A DNA stretch of 55,322 nt, taken from Bacillota bacterium. GTDB taxonomy: Bacteria; Bacillota; Sulfobacillia; Sulfobacillales; Sulfobacillaceae. The stretch lies in the NCBI GenBank assembly GCA_021797675.1, contig JAJZZH010000120.1, positions 1 to 55,322 of the forward strand. Direction: 5' to 3'. Shown here piece after piece: positions 9,008-17,503 of this stretch; the stretch's first letter is position 1, and every line of letters starts with the position of its first letter. A model generated the notes under the pieces. That model searched no databases and was not told the DNA's origin. It saw only the letters and a list, made by a program, of their open reading frames with translations. The position numbers and the translations under genes are program-made.

Positions 9008-9937
9008 ATGCCCTCGTCGTCTGCTCCCATCGACTGGACCCCGATGATCATTGGATTCATTGCCGGCTTGGTCTCACGACTGTGGTCTCTGCGTAGCGGG
9101 CGCGATCATTTTCCCGGCTACCCCTCGGGCTATGTTTCCCAGGTCGCCCTCGCCACCATCGCGGCGATGATCGGATCGTCTATCCTCACCGCCTTAGAGG
9201 GCAAGGAGTTTACCGCAGCCACTTTCTTGACCCTGGCCGCTACCCAGTTTCGCGATGTCCGCAACACCGAACGCAGAACGCTGGAGTCGGAAGAGAACCT
9301 CATTCTGGTGCCTCGGGGCGCCGGATACATCGAAGGCATCGCCGTTACCTACGAGGCACGCAATTACCTGGCGATGCTGGTAGCGTTGGTGACTTCGGCC
9401 GGTGTCCAATTATTCGGCGCCCTCATTGGAATCGCGATCGGCATTTTGGCCCTCATCGTGAGCGAGATCATGATGTCGGGACCCACCGTGGGAGAAGTCA
9501 TCGACGTGCGCCCCGCCAAAATTCACTTTGAAAAAGGCTCGCTACTTTACGCGGGCGCCGTGATGCTGATGGAGGTGGGCCTGCCCCACACCCGCCAGCG
9601 CTGGCTGGATGACGGCCTGGGGGTCGAACTCCTCCCCAAGAATCGTCGCGGCCAAGTGGTGCTGTGGAACGTTGCCCAGCGCGCCGCTATCACCCACTCC
9701 GCCGCCGCCGCGGTGGGCGTGCAAAAAGACGTCGGCTATCCTGATCAAATGCCACTTTGCCGAATGGAACTGCCCACGCCCAGCGGCAACGCGGGATTGG
9801 GGATTTTACCGATAGACCGCGATATGGATCGCCTGATTGAGGCCATCCGCCACACACCTGTCCTGGAGTCCGGCAAGTGGAGCCCCATGCGCAATACCGT
9901 GAAGCATCGAGAGAAGTCGAGCGAAAGCCAAATCTGA
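9008..9937 (+). CDS. YIEGIA family membrane protein
   Basis: Contains the literal family signature GYIEGIAVTYEARNYLAML. The family is widespread in spore-forming Bacillota; a precise role is not established. About four hydrophobic segments are visible (residues 10-22, 40-62, 115-140 and 140-160), followed by a soluble C-terminal region of about 140 residues ending in a charged tail. AAGGAGTG precedes the ATG at good spacing. In related genomes a small partner gene often lies beside it; none is evident here. A GC-rich hairpin follows the stop. Confidence 0.82.
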   Translation: MPSSSAPIDWTPMIIGFIAGLVSRLWSLRSGRDHFPGYPSGYVSQVALATIAAMIGSSILTALEGKEFTAATFLTLAATQFRDVRNTERRTLESEENLILVPRGAGYIEGIAVTYEARNYLAMLVALVTSAGVQLFGALIGIAIGILALIVSEIMMSGPTVGEVIDVRPAKIHFEKGSLLYAGAVMLMEVGLPHTRQRWLDDGLGVELLPKNRRGQVVLWNVAQRAAITHSAAAAVGVQKDVGYPDQMPLCRMELPTPSGNAGLGILPIDRDMDRLIEAIRHTPVLESGKWSPMRNTVKHREKSSESQI

Positions 9938-9948
9938 ATGGCATCCGT

Positions 9949-9982
9949 GCCGGAGGACCACTTCGCCTAGCTAGCCTCCGGC
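9949..9982 (+). terminator. Possible terminator after the YIEGIA gene
   Basis: GCCGGAGG at 9949-9956 can pair with CCTCCGGC at 9975-9982, with an 18-base loop, followed by GTTCAATTTG. The stem is strong but the loop is long and the T-run is poor. Confidence 0.4.
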
Positions 9983-10263
9983 CGTTCAATTTGTGTTGCC
10001 AAACCACCGCAGACGTTGTTTGTTTCGGCGATAGCCGCGCATCCCTTCCGCTTTCCTGCTTTGACATTGCTCTTGGCTTGCCACCAGGGCGCGTTAGCTC
10101 CAGTGGAATCCAGCCGCTCGGCGACGCGGCGGAGACGCTCTCAGGCGCAACTGTGAAGCCATGCCTACCGCAAGTATGATAACATGGCTAGGACTGTCAG
10201 CATTTCCTTTTTCCTTGGCTGATGTAACGCCGTACGGATGTATTATGTAGGGAGGCGTTGAGC
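9983..10263. other. Intergenic, upstream of nitroreductase
   Basis: No gene seen. The only short open frame (9877-10179) has no SD and no domain. GGGAGG at 10250-10255 is the ribosome-binding site of the next gene. A TATGAT near 10177 could be a -10 box, but no matching -35 is visible. Confidence 0.4.
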
Positions 10264-10821
10264 GTGGAGCTAGTGGAGGCCATCCGGGGACGGCGATCGA
10301 TTAATCAATTTGAGTCCGACCCCGTCCCCGATTCTATCCTTAAGGAGATGCTCCAGACCGCCGTCTGGAGCCCCAATCATCATCTCTCCGAACCCTGGCA
10401 GTTCGTTGTCATTCGCGGCCAGAGTCTTCGTCAAATGGCGGAGTTTCGCAAGGAGGCGGTATTGGCCAAGAACCGCGAGAAACCCCATGCGGAGCGCAGG
10501 GCGGAAAAGGCCCGCGACGACCTGTTGAAGGTCCCCTGCGCCATCGTTGCCGTGCAGACGGTAGACGAAAATCCCTATCGGGCCGAGGAAGACTACGCCG
10601 CCATGACGATGGCGGTGTACAATCTGACGTTGGTGGCCTATAGCCATCACGTGGGCACCTACTGGCATACGGGTCCGCTCGTGGTTTTTGAGCCGTTTCG
10701 GAAATGGCTGGGGCTCCGCGCCGATCAGCGTATCGTCGCGTATCTTCGGGTGGGGTACCCGCACCTCATTCCGCAAGGGCGTCGCACCGATGGTCTGGAG
10801 CGGACGCGCTGGTTGGATTGA
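10264..10821 (+). CDS. Nitroreductase family protein (YdjA-like)
   Basis: An FMN-dependent NAD(P)H oxidoreductase of the nitroreductase fold. Visible family features are RGRRSINQFE at the N terminus (phosphate/FMN binding), SPNHHLSEPWQFVVI, and the C-terminal YLRVGYP. Length is 185 residues. The GTG at 10264 is preferred over the in-frame TTG at 10258 because GGGAGG (10250-10255) is then 8 bases away instead of 2. The physiological substrate cannot be told from sequence. It stands alone on the plus strand. Confidence 0.88.
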   Translation: MELVEAIRGRRSINQFESDPVPDSILKEMLQTAVWSPNHHLSEPWQFVVIRGQSLRQMAEFRKEAVLAKNREKPHAERRAEKARDDLLKVPCAIVAVQTVDENPYRAEEDYAAMTMAVYNLTLVAYSHHVGTYWHTGPLVVFEPFRKWLGLRADQRIVAYLRVGYPHLIPQGRRTDGLERTRWLD

Positions 10822-10936
10822 CCCGATCATATTCAGCGTGTCAGCGGTCGCCAACCTTGGTTCAATGTGCCAGCAGCCGACGATTCCCGGGGCTGGTACA
10901 ATCATTGCAGGATTTGGTCCGGAGGGGGCTTGCTGA

Positions 10937-11845
10937 ATGGTTGCGGCCAGGCGGCCGGCGTCCCGTCCCGGGAACTGGCGACGGGCCGCCGTGGTGATCG
11001 TAACGATGGTCTTACTAACCCTGGTATCGTGGGGATCCGTCGCCCGCGGCATTTACAACGCGCGCCGGAGAATCGACGTCTGGCGACAGGAGCTTGCCCT
11101 CTCACCCTACCGCCGTCGTGCATTTCCGCATTTCGTATTCTATTACCCACGGGCTTGCCGAGCCGACATCCCCTGGATGGCTGCCCTTGCCGAAAAGAGC
11201 TATCGGATCGAGACCAGGGATTTAGCTGTTCACCCCCAAGTCCCCATCCCCGTAGTTATCGAACCCTCCCTTACCGCCCTCAACCGCTCCGTTGGTCTTC
11301 CCGCCCAGCAGGGGAACCTGGGTCTTTATTGGGGTGGGGTTATTCGCATCTTAAGCCCCCAGGCATGGCTCGGCGAGGGTCGGCTGGTGCCCCGCCTGTA
11401 TCGCCGTGACGGGCCCCTGCCCCACGAGTTGGGCCATGCCCTCCTCAATTTTGCAGCTGAGCAAAACTATCCCGCTTGGTTTAACGAGGGAGTTGCCCAA
11501 TGGGAAGACTGGCACGTCACGGGGTATCGCTGGATCACCCTCACCAACCGTCTCACGGGACACGTCTATTCGATGCGAAAAATCTCGCACGCCTTCTATC
11601 ACTTGCCCAATCAGGCGCTAGCATACCACGAAGGCCTGGCCTTGGTCCGTTTCCTGCACACGATGGGCAAGGGGCGTTGGCATGCCTTTTTGGCCCAACT
11701 GGGCTCGGGCATCCCCTTTAACCGGGATCTGCAGGAGACATACCACTTTTCCTCGCCTCAACGACTGTTTCGCGTCTGGCGCCAGCGACTCGCGGACACC
11801 CAAAGGATGTCGGCCGATCAGCACCCCGTGCATAGCTCTCCGTAA
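10937..11845 (+). CDS. Membrane-anchored gluzincin metalloprotease (peptidase MA-like)
   Basis: A 302-residue protein with one N-terminal membrane segment (about residues 16-36) after a basic start, so the rest is probably outside the cytoplasm. Zinc-site residues are HELGH at 163-167 and the downstream glutamate in WFNEGVAQWED (E184), the HExxH plus NExxA layout of the gluzincin/peptidase-MA clan. Its substrate is unknown. GGAGGGGG lies about 9 bases before the ATG. The next gene starts 36 bases later and is probably co-transcribed. Confidence 0.82.
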   Translation: MVAARRPASRPGNWRRAAVVIVTMVLLTLVSWGSVARGIYNARRRIDVWRQELALSPYRRRAFPHFVFYYPRACRADIPWMAALAEKSYRIETRDLAVHPQVPIPVVIEPSLTALNRSVGLPAQQGNLGLYWGGVIRILSPQAWLGEGRLVPRLYRRDGPLPHELGHALLNFAAEQNYPAWFNEGVAQWEDWHVTGYRWITLTNRLTGHVYSMRKISHAFYHLPNQALAYHEGLALVRFLHTMGKGRWHAFLAQLGSGIPFNRDLQETYHFSSPQRLFRVWRQRLADTQRMSADQHPVHSSP

Positions 11846-11881
11846 TCCGGGCACAAGCTATAACCCAGGGAGGTGCGCGCT

Positions 11882-12241
11882 ATGGGCCCCTATGGAATGT
11901 TGGTCAGGACCTGTGCGACGGTTTTGCTCGTACCGGGCGTCATGTTTGTCTATGTCGTGTGGACCGAGGAACGCCCGCTACTGACCGGCCCCTTGCTGTG
12001 GACCGGAGTGATCGCCGGCCTTTGCGCCGGCCTAATCGGCAGTTCCTTGGAATCCTATGGCAGGTATCGCGGGACGGCGGGCGGCCGGTTCGTATTCTGG
12101 ACCATACTCACCGCAGCCGTGGGATATCTCACCCGCTGGTTCGATCCCTTCTGGCCGCTTACGCCGCTCGGCGCGATCATCATGGGGACCGTCGTGGGCC
12201 TGGTCCAGTTGACCCTTTCGCCGCGCTTAATGCGTCATTAG
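11882..12241 (+). CDS. Small integral membrane protein
   Basis: A 119-residue protein with about four hydrophobic segments (roughly 8-24, 36-54, 70-84 and 92-110). No family recognised. The ATG at 11882 is chosen over the in-frame GTG at 11873 because AGGGAGG ends just before or inside that GTG and is 8 bases from the ATG. It follows the gluzincin gene closely and overlaps the convergent O-methyltransferase gene by 4 bases. Confidence 0.7.
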   Translation: MGPYGMLVRTCATVLLVPGVMFVYVVWTEERPLLTGPLLWTGVIAGLCAGLIGSSLESYGRYRGTAGGRFVFWTILTAAVGYLTRWFDPFWPLTPLGAIIMGTVVGLVQLTLSPRLMRH

Positions 12242-12945
12242 GCCGGGCCCGGAGCCACGACCTCGGCTACCACCAGTCCATCGCCGATGGGTAACAAAAG
12301 CGCCCGCAATCTGGGATCGGCTGCCGCTAGCTGATTGAACCGACGGACCGCCTCGGTGCTGGGTTCGCGATGTTCGACCGCGTAGACACGACCGCCCTGC
12401 AGCGCATTGTCGGCCACGATAATGGCCCGGGGCGCGGCTAGACGAACACACCACTGGAGATATTCCGGGTAGTTTTCCTTGTCCGCATCGATCAAAAAAA
12501 AGTCAAATCGCGCGTTTTCGCGATCGAGCTGCTGCAGACTCTCCAACGCGGGTCCGACACGGTACTCCACCACGTCTCCCAATCCTGCCTTCGTTAAATG
12601 GGACTCCGCCACCCGCGCGTACTCGGGATTCAGTTCCAAAGAAACCAGCCGTCCCCCGGGCTGACGCAGCGCGCGGGCCAACCACAGCCCGGAATAGCCA
12701 CCAAGGGCGCCAATCTCCAGGATCGCCTGGCTGTCATGGCTTTTGGCCATCCAATGGATAAACGCACCCACCACGGGAGGCACAAAAATAGCCGGCATGC
12801 CCCGCGCGCGGATGTCTTCTTTAATTTCCTTCAGATAGCGATCTTCCTGAACGAATACCGCTTCGGCATAGCTCTGCGCATCCATATCACGATCTGTCAC
12901 TCCGTCCCGGTCCTCGCCGGGTCGCTCTCTGCCGATCAGGGCCAC
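12238..12945 (-). CDS. O-methyltransferase, class I SAM-dependent (COMT-like)
   Basis: A SAM-dependent methyltransferase of the catechol/caffeoyl-CoA O-methyltransferase group. Residue runs support this: ILEIGALGGYSGLWLARAL (SAM-binding motif I), LVSLELNPEYA, and FDFFLIDADKENYPEYL with the acidic metal-binding patch. The C-terminal DGLVVAEV is also typical. The GTG at 12945 has AAGGAG 4 bases upstream; a GTG at 12900 and ATG at 12885 are alternatives closer to the conserved start. Substrate unknown. Confidence 0.88.
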   Translation of the reverse strand: MALIGRERPGEDRDGVTDRDMDAQSYAEAVFVQEDRYLKEIKEDIRARGMPAIFVPPVVGAFIHWMAKSHDSQAILEIGALGGYSGLWLARALRQPGGRLVSLELNPEYARVAESHLTKAGLGDVVEYRVGPALESLQQLDRENARFDFFLIDADKENYPEYLQWCVRLAAPRAIIVADNALQGGRVYAVEHREPSTEAVRRFNQLAAADPRLRALLLPIGDGLVVAEVVAPGPA

Positions 12946-13355
12946 TCATCTCCTTGTGTCGCCGGTATGTGGTTCCCTACGCGGGGAACCGTGCCTGCTA
13001 GCTCCCTTCGATACGCTGAAGGGCCATGCTGCGTGGCCGTTGCGCTCCGGGGCTGGTGGGAAGGAACTCCACACGGCCTTAAACGGAAAGGATTCCGCCG
13101 ACCCGGACGCATCGAAATCCTAGCAACCAGCCATAGCCCACCAGCTCCCGAGATCCCCAAACTTGCCGTCTCGTGCCTCTACCCAGGGATACCACACCCC
13201 CTGCCGGTTGTCAAAACCCGCTCCCTGGGAGCAGCTCGGAAGCATGAAGTTCCATACGATGGTGATTCAGGGAGGTGCTTGGCGAGTTTCCCGGATGCCC
13301 CGGATGGTGCCCTGGGCCCGCGTTCGAGGGCGCTCGGCTACAACCCGGTGGGCTG
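12946..13355. other. Non-coding stretch with small hairpins
   Basis: No gene recognised. A 7-bp hairpin at 12971-12990 (GGTTCCC / GGGAACC) lies upstream of the O-methyltransferase. It is single and is not part of an array. Confidence 0.35.
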
Positions 13356-13889
13356 TTAGGCCAGGGCTTCGAGCGAATGCCCCGCATGAAAGCCTCGCTC
13401 CTGGGAATACCGAAGCTGGTCGTGCCTCCCGAAGTGTCTTTGGTCAGCATAGGCTCTTCCAGATCCCAGCGGCGGCGATCCTTGCGCCGGCACCGGTCCA
13501 CCACGTGGGCGCGGGACAGAGGACGGGCGCACGGACACGAGCGTGCCGGAGTGTTCGCCCTCCGCAGGCGTCCAGGTTTCTTCGCTGATCCGATCATGCC
13601 GCAGCAGGGTGGGATCGTTCCGTGCATGCTCGAGATGGTTGAGCCACCAGAAACTTTGGGTTCGACCGCCCCAGGAAATTCGATGGACATTCAGCCCTTG
13701 ATCGGGTTGTCTCGGCGTGAGGATCTAAGCAAGCCGTTCGATCCCGCCGCAGAGCCACGTACATAGCGTCTCGAACCAGGCCTCGGTGTCCGCTTGCCCC
13801 ATCTGCCGTTCCTCGGCACGGGTGGCATCGGGACTTTTCCAATGGGGATAGGGGTTGGGATGAAGTTCTTCAGGGGTTGGCCATGCCAA
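13356..13889 (-). pseudogene. Unknown gene with one in-frame amber stop
   Basis: A TTG at 13889 with AAGGAG 4 bases upstream opens a frame of 178 codons to a TAA at 13356, interrupted once by TAG at 13725-13727. The sequence on both sides looks coding: tryptophan- and acid-rich (HPNPYPHWKSPDATRAEER before the stop; GGRTQSFWWLNHLEHARND after it). The last third (from about 13520) becomes proline/glycine-rich, and a different frame there reads more like protein, so a later frameshift may also exist. No family recognised. Most likely a decaying gene; readthrough or a sequencing error cannot be excluded. Confidence 0.5.
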
Positions 13890-14380
13890 CGTACTCCTTC
13901 ACCGGATGCGTCATCCGACCCGCTTGAGGCCGTTGCAGGCGAATTATTGTAGACCGTTTGGATCGGTATCAGACCCTTTTGCGAGAAACATTTCTCGTGG
14001 AAACCGCCACCTCGTACGTGGCGGCAGCTTTCTCCTTCATGCTGCAGGTTTCAGAGCCGTTCCGAGCATACTGGGTTCGGGAACCCGGATGATCTCCATC
14101 CATCGCGGCGTGCATGTTTCTTCGTCGCCAGATCCTCATTGTCATGTCGCTGGGTGCCACCAAAATGGGGCATCGAGAACGCTTCCAGCTTTCACCGGCG
14201 TCCTTTTCATGGCCAAGAACCGTGTTCATCCTTTTAACGCCGATGCTTGCCATTGCTGAACGCATGCTCCGGGTCGAGCGTGCTTGCATGGAGTGATCGT
14301 GGTCACGGTTGCCTCAATCCAGCAGCCGGATAATAATAGCGATTAGCATGCGATGCGCCATGGTCCGCGAAAACCTGCCA
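13890..14380. other. Non-coding stretch with tandem hairpins
   Basis: No gene seen. Two perfect hairpins lie side by side: 13982-13997 (CGAGAAA / TTTCTCG) and 14004-14024 (CCGCCAC / GTGGCGG). A third weaker one lies at about 14079-14096 (CTGGGTTC / GAACCCGG). Short ORFs on both strands have no SD and no known domain. Confidence 0.4.
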
Positions 14381-14432
14381 GGAAGGAAGGAAGGAAGGAA
14401 GGAAGGAAGGAAGGAAGGAAGGAAGGAAGGAA
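14381..14432 (+). repeat. Tetranucleotide microsatellite, 13 perfect GGAA units
   Basis: Thirteen uninterrupted GGAA units followed by GGAG (14433-14436). The last copy forms AAGGAG, the SD of the iron-sulfur assembly gene, 7 bases before its GTG. Each unit is 4 bases, so a change in copy number shifts the frame of anything translated through the repeat and alters the length of purine-rich mRNA before the start. Confidence 0.95.
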
Positions 14433-14443
14433 GGAGAACCATC

Positions 14444-14749
14444 GTGAGGGAGATTACTCAAGACGTGGTTAAAGAAGCGTTGAAGGATGTGATTGACCCC
14501 GAGCTGGGGTACAACATTGTCGACTTGGGATTGATATATGGGGTTACCATTCGGGGCGTCCACGTTGATGTGGTAATGACGATGACGACCCCGGGATGTC
14601 CAGCTACCAATTATATCCAAGAGGGGGCACATGAGCGGTTGCTGTCTATCGAGGGAGTCAAAGACGCTGCAGTGAATGTTGTTTGGTCTCCGCCTTGGGA
14701 GCCCGCCATGATGTCCGAAGATGCGAAGCGGTATTTCGGTTTCGCCTAA
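14444..14749 (+). CDS. Metal-sulfur cluster biosynthetic protein (MIP18/DUF59, SufT/PaaD-like)
   Basis: A single-domain protein of about 101 residues in the MIP18 (DUF59) family, which helps assemble or deliver Fe-S clusters in the cytoplasm. The family pattern DVIDPELGYNIVDLGLIY and the cysteine motif MTTPGCPATN are intact. The GTG at 14444 is chosen because AAGGAG is 7 bases upstream and the domain begins at once. The frame is open upstream through the GGAA repeat, so an extended form from ATGs at 14348 or 14360 is possible in the present repeat phase, but these have no SD. No suf genes are adjacent. Confidence 0.88.
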   Translation: MREITQDVVKEALKDVIDPELGYNIVDLGLIYGVTIRGVHVDVVMTMTTPGCPATNYIQEGAHERLLSIEGVKDAAVNVVWSPPWEPAMMSEDAKRYFGFA

Positions 14750-15226
14750 TTTGGGCTAACTGCAATCTAGGGTTGGATGGTCTCCTGCCTCATCACCAGT
14801 GATTCGGCCTGTTTTGTGCAAAATCTGGTGGATTGGGCCTTCGGAATCATCCGTATGTATTGTGCAAGACATGGTTGAACTAGATGCTCGAGTTGAGGGT
14901 CGTTAATGTTAATCGGCCGCATAGCAGGTCATTCGGATCGTTAAGTAAGGTGGCGATCGGTGATGGATATCGGCCCTGTGGAGCACAAATACTCCGGACC
15001 CTCCGGTTTCCGCCAATTCCCTTGGGTCCCAATTCCAGGAATAATTTTGGCATGCTACACTACTTGCCGGAATTGTAGGTACAAATGTGTGAAACCGGGG
15101 AGCTTATCCAGAGGTGATGGCGATGGCCCCCTCTCAATCCCACGCACTTTTTTCTCGGGCTGGCAGAGAAATCGTCGTTTCGGTCCGTAGTAACGGGTGG
15201 AGAGTCGAGCGAGTGGAGGTCAGTCC
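14750..15226. other. Intergenic, upstream of sigma factor
   Basis: No gene, terminator or clear promoter seen. Short open frames (14884-15190) lack an SD and resemble no family. GGAGG at about 15215-15219 serves the sigma gene. Confidence 0.35.
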
Positions 15227-15805
15227 TTGGACATCACGCCAACGAACGTCATGCGATCATTATGCGATCGCGTGCCCGACGCTTTGACCTTTCTAATCGA
15301 CCAGCACGAACGGGTGATTTCGGCCCTGGTGGCCCAGATTCTCGCGGGGGTAGGCACGGCAGAGGATGTGGAAGAGTGCGTTAGCGATGTGTTTGTCGCC
15401 GCCTGGCGCCGAGCCTCCCAATATGATCCCGCACGGGGAACCGTTCGTACATGGCTATTGATGCTCGCCAAATACCAGGCCCTGGACATGCGACGACAAT
15501 TGACCCCGCAGGAGCATCTGGGGCTGGACCTCTTCGCGCCGACCGCCGATCCCGTGGTAGAGGCAGTGTTGTCCCGAGAGAGGCAGCAAGCCCTAGTGGA
15601 GCACATTGAGCGGCTGGAACCCGGCGTGCGCGCGGTGGTCGTCCGCCGGTATCTGGCGGCGATGGCAATTCCCGCCATCGCAGAGGATCTGGGCATCGCC
15701 CGGAGCGCGGTGGACAACCGGCTATTCCGCGGACGCCGTCAGCTCCGAGACTTCTTGGCCGCCGAAGACGAAGGAGGGCACTCGGTTGGCAACAGACGAC
15801 ATTGA
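15227..15805 (+). CDS. ECF-type RNA polymerase sigma factor
   Basis: A 192-residue extracytoplasmic-function sigma factor. Region 2 is seen in the DVEECVSDVFVAAWRR and RGTVRTWLLMLAKYQALDMRR stretch. Region 4 is the helix-turn-helix AIPAIAEDLGIARSAVDNRL followed by a basic recognition tail. The TTG at 15227 has GGAGGT about 7 bases upstream; the longer frame from 15197 has no SD. The next gene, a membrane protein, starts inside its 3' end, the usual sigma/anti-sigma arrangement. Confidence 0.9.
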   Translation: MDITPTNVMRSLCDRVPDALTFLIDQHERVISALVAQILAGVGTAEDVEECVSDVFVAAWRRASQYDPARGTVRTWLLMLAKYQALDMRRQLTPQEHLGLDLFAPTADPVVEAVLSRERQQALVEHIERLEPGVRAVVVRRYLAAMAIPAIAEDLGIARSAVDNRLFRGRRQLRDFLAAEDEGGHSVGNRRH

Positions 15806-17159
15806 CGAACGATTGTCACAAACCCTGAATCGGTTGGACGACGATCTCGAGGCCCGTCTTTGGGCGGTCTTCGACTCGGATGAACCGGTCGACGCCGCGT
15901 CCGCACGACGTATGCGTATTCGGAAACGTGCCTTTCACAAGCTGGGGATCGCCGAGGAGCCCTGTTTGCCACGCCGCGGCCGTCGGCTGCGATGGGTCGC
16001 GGGGGTAGCGGCTTTGCTGGTGGCGACGACGGCGATGACCCCGCATACCTTGCTCGCCGCGCTCCAACAGGTGTTCAGTTTCGTGCCCGGCATCGGGATT
16101 GTGCACCGCTCCCCCAAAGGTTCGCCGGTGGCGATTCTACTGCAACCGGTCGCGAGTAGGTGGAAGGGGACATCAGTGCAGGTGACCGGAGCGATGGCCA
16201 CGGAGACGGACCTGATGGTCACCCTCAGTGGACCTGGCATGAATACGCCGACCCATGTGGCCTTTCGCCTGGCGGATGGGAAAACTATCCTTCTCGCGGG
16301 CCGCGCGGTGGGCGCGGCCGGTCTCCATGGCGCATCGTGGAGCGGGATCTACGGCGCAACAGGGAATTTTCGTCCCCTGCCTCACCACCCGACGGGCATC
16401 GTGATGATCGGGTCAACCCGCATTCCCATCAACTTGCATTGGGCCTCCAATGCTCACGTTTTGTCGGCCATCGGTTCAACTCAAACCCATCATGGCGTCA
16501 GCCTGACGGCCGTCGCGTCCCGCATGGGGTCGCGGGTGCAGTTGACGCTAGTGCCGGACTATCAAGGGAAATTCTACGTGTTCGACGTGACCCCCTCACC
16601 CGGCGTCACCAGCAAACCGGGTCTCACCATTATCGATCAGGCGGGACACGACTATGACGTGACCCCCATTATGACCGTCGGACCAAATAACGAGTTCACG
16701 TTCACGCCAACGCCCGGCGTCACGCGCTATACGGTCACCGTTCCTCAGGTCGCTGCCCAATTCAGCGGCCAGGCACGGGTCACCGTACCGGTGCCCGTCC
16801 ACGGCAGTCAAACGCTGGACCAGATTGTGAACCTCGGCGGATTTCCTGTCGAGATTACCCGCGTGCAACGAGTGTATGGGGGATGGGACGGTACCCCTCA
16901 TTCTGGGCCCGGTCTGCGACTCGACCTGCAATTGCCGCGATCCCCTGCGCGCGTGTTGCAGACCTTTTCGCTCATGAACCAGAATTCGGTCGGGACCCTC
17001 GACCCGAGGACCGGCGTGCTCCGATCCCTGGCCGTCTCGATCAAGCCCCACCAACGGTCAGTGACCCTAACGCTGAGGCAACCGAGCGTCTACATTCCCG
17101 GCCCATGGGTCCTGCCCATCAAGCTGGTGGGCATCGAAACGGGCAAACCCACGCCATGA
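15786..17159 (+). CDS. Probable anti-sigma factor with large extracytoplasmic domain
   Basis: A 457-residue single-pass membrane protein. Residues 1-68 are charged and presumably bind the sigma factor. One hydrophobic segment follows (about 70-86). The remaining 370 residues are outside, rich in Thr, Val, Gly and Pro with beta-type spacing, like DUF4179-type anti-sigma proteins, although I do not see a motif that proves the family. The TTG at 15786 has AAGGAGG about 8 bases upstream and overlaps the sigma gene by 20 bases, indicating translational coupling. No zinc anti-sigma motif (HxxxCxxC) is present. Confidence 0.78.
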   Translation: MATDDIDERLSQTLNRLDDDLEARLWAVFDSDEPVDAASARRMRIRKRAFHKLGIAEEPCLPRRGRRLRWVAGVAALLVATTAMTPHTLLAALQQVFSFVPGIGIVHRSPKGSPVAILLQPVASRWKGTSVQVTGAMATETDLMVTLSGPGMNTPTHVAFRLADGKTILLAGRAVGAAGLHGASWSGIYGATGNFRPLPHHPTGIVMIGSTRIPINLHWASNAHVLSAIGSTQTHHGVSLTAVASRMGSRVQLTLVPDYQGKFYVFDVTPSPGVTSKPGLTIIDQAGHDYDVTPIMTVGPNNEFTFTPTPGVTRYTVTVPQVAAQFSGQARVTVPVPVHGSQTLDQIVNLGGFPVEITRVQRVYGGWDGTPHSGPGLRLDLQLPRSPARVLQTFSLMNQNSVGTLDPRTGVLRSLAVSIKPHQRSVTLTLRQPSVYIPGPWVLPIKLVGIETGKPTP

Positions 17160-17503
17160 ACAGCGATTCGGTGGGAGCTCCCAGGAGGCAGTAGGCTGGT
17201 TGAGATCAAGGAGACACGGATCGCGCAAGTCAGGTTCGACAGAGGAACACAACCCAATGGCCATGGAACCGCAAAGACTTGACGCGAATGGCCTGTGTTC
17301 GGGTGCGTTAGCGCACTAGTACCTCGCGTCAACCCATCGACGAGCAACTACTCCATCACGAAGCCGTCCGCTTGAGTTTCCAACCCGCGAGTCATGCAAA
17401 TCCTTGCAAGCACAGAGTGGCCATTCCAACCTGGGTCGGAATGGCCGAAGAGGGCGGCTCGGGCTAAAAAACGGGAAAATCCAACCTCAAACTGCACATA
17501 GCC
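17160..17503. other. Intergenic
   Basis: No gene supported. ORFs here are short and without SD. A small hairpin lies at about 17421-17447 (CATTCCAACC / GGTCGGAATGG), a possible terminator far downstream of the anti-sigma gene. Confidence 0.3.

Noticed and set aside
9877-10179. 100-codon plus-strand ORF after the YIEGIA gene
   Set aside because: Starts inside the previous gene, lacks an SD and crosses the probable terminator.
12971-12990. GGTTCCC-TACGCG-GGGAACC, resembling a type I-E CRISPR repeat
   Set aside because: Only one copy, with no spacer-repeat periodicity in the surrounding kilobase.
13969-14289. 106-codon minus-strand ORF
   Set aside because: No SD, no family, and it runs through the tandem hairpins; composition is not convincing.
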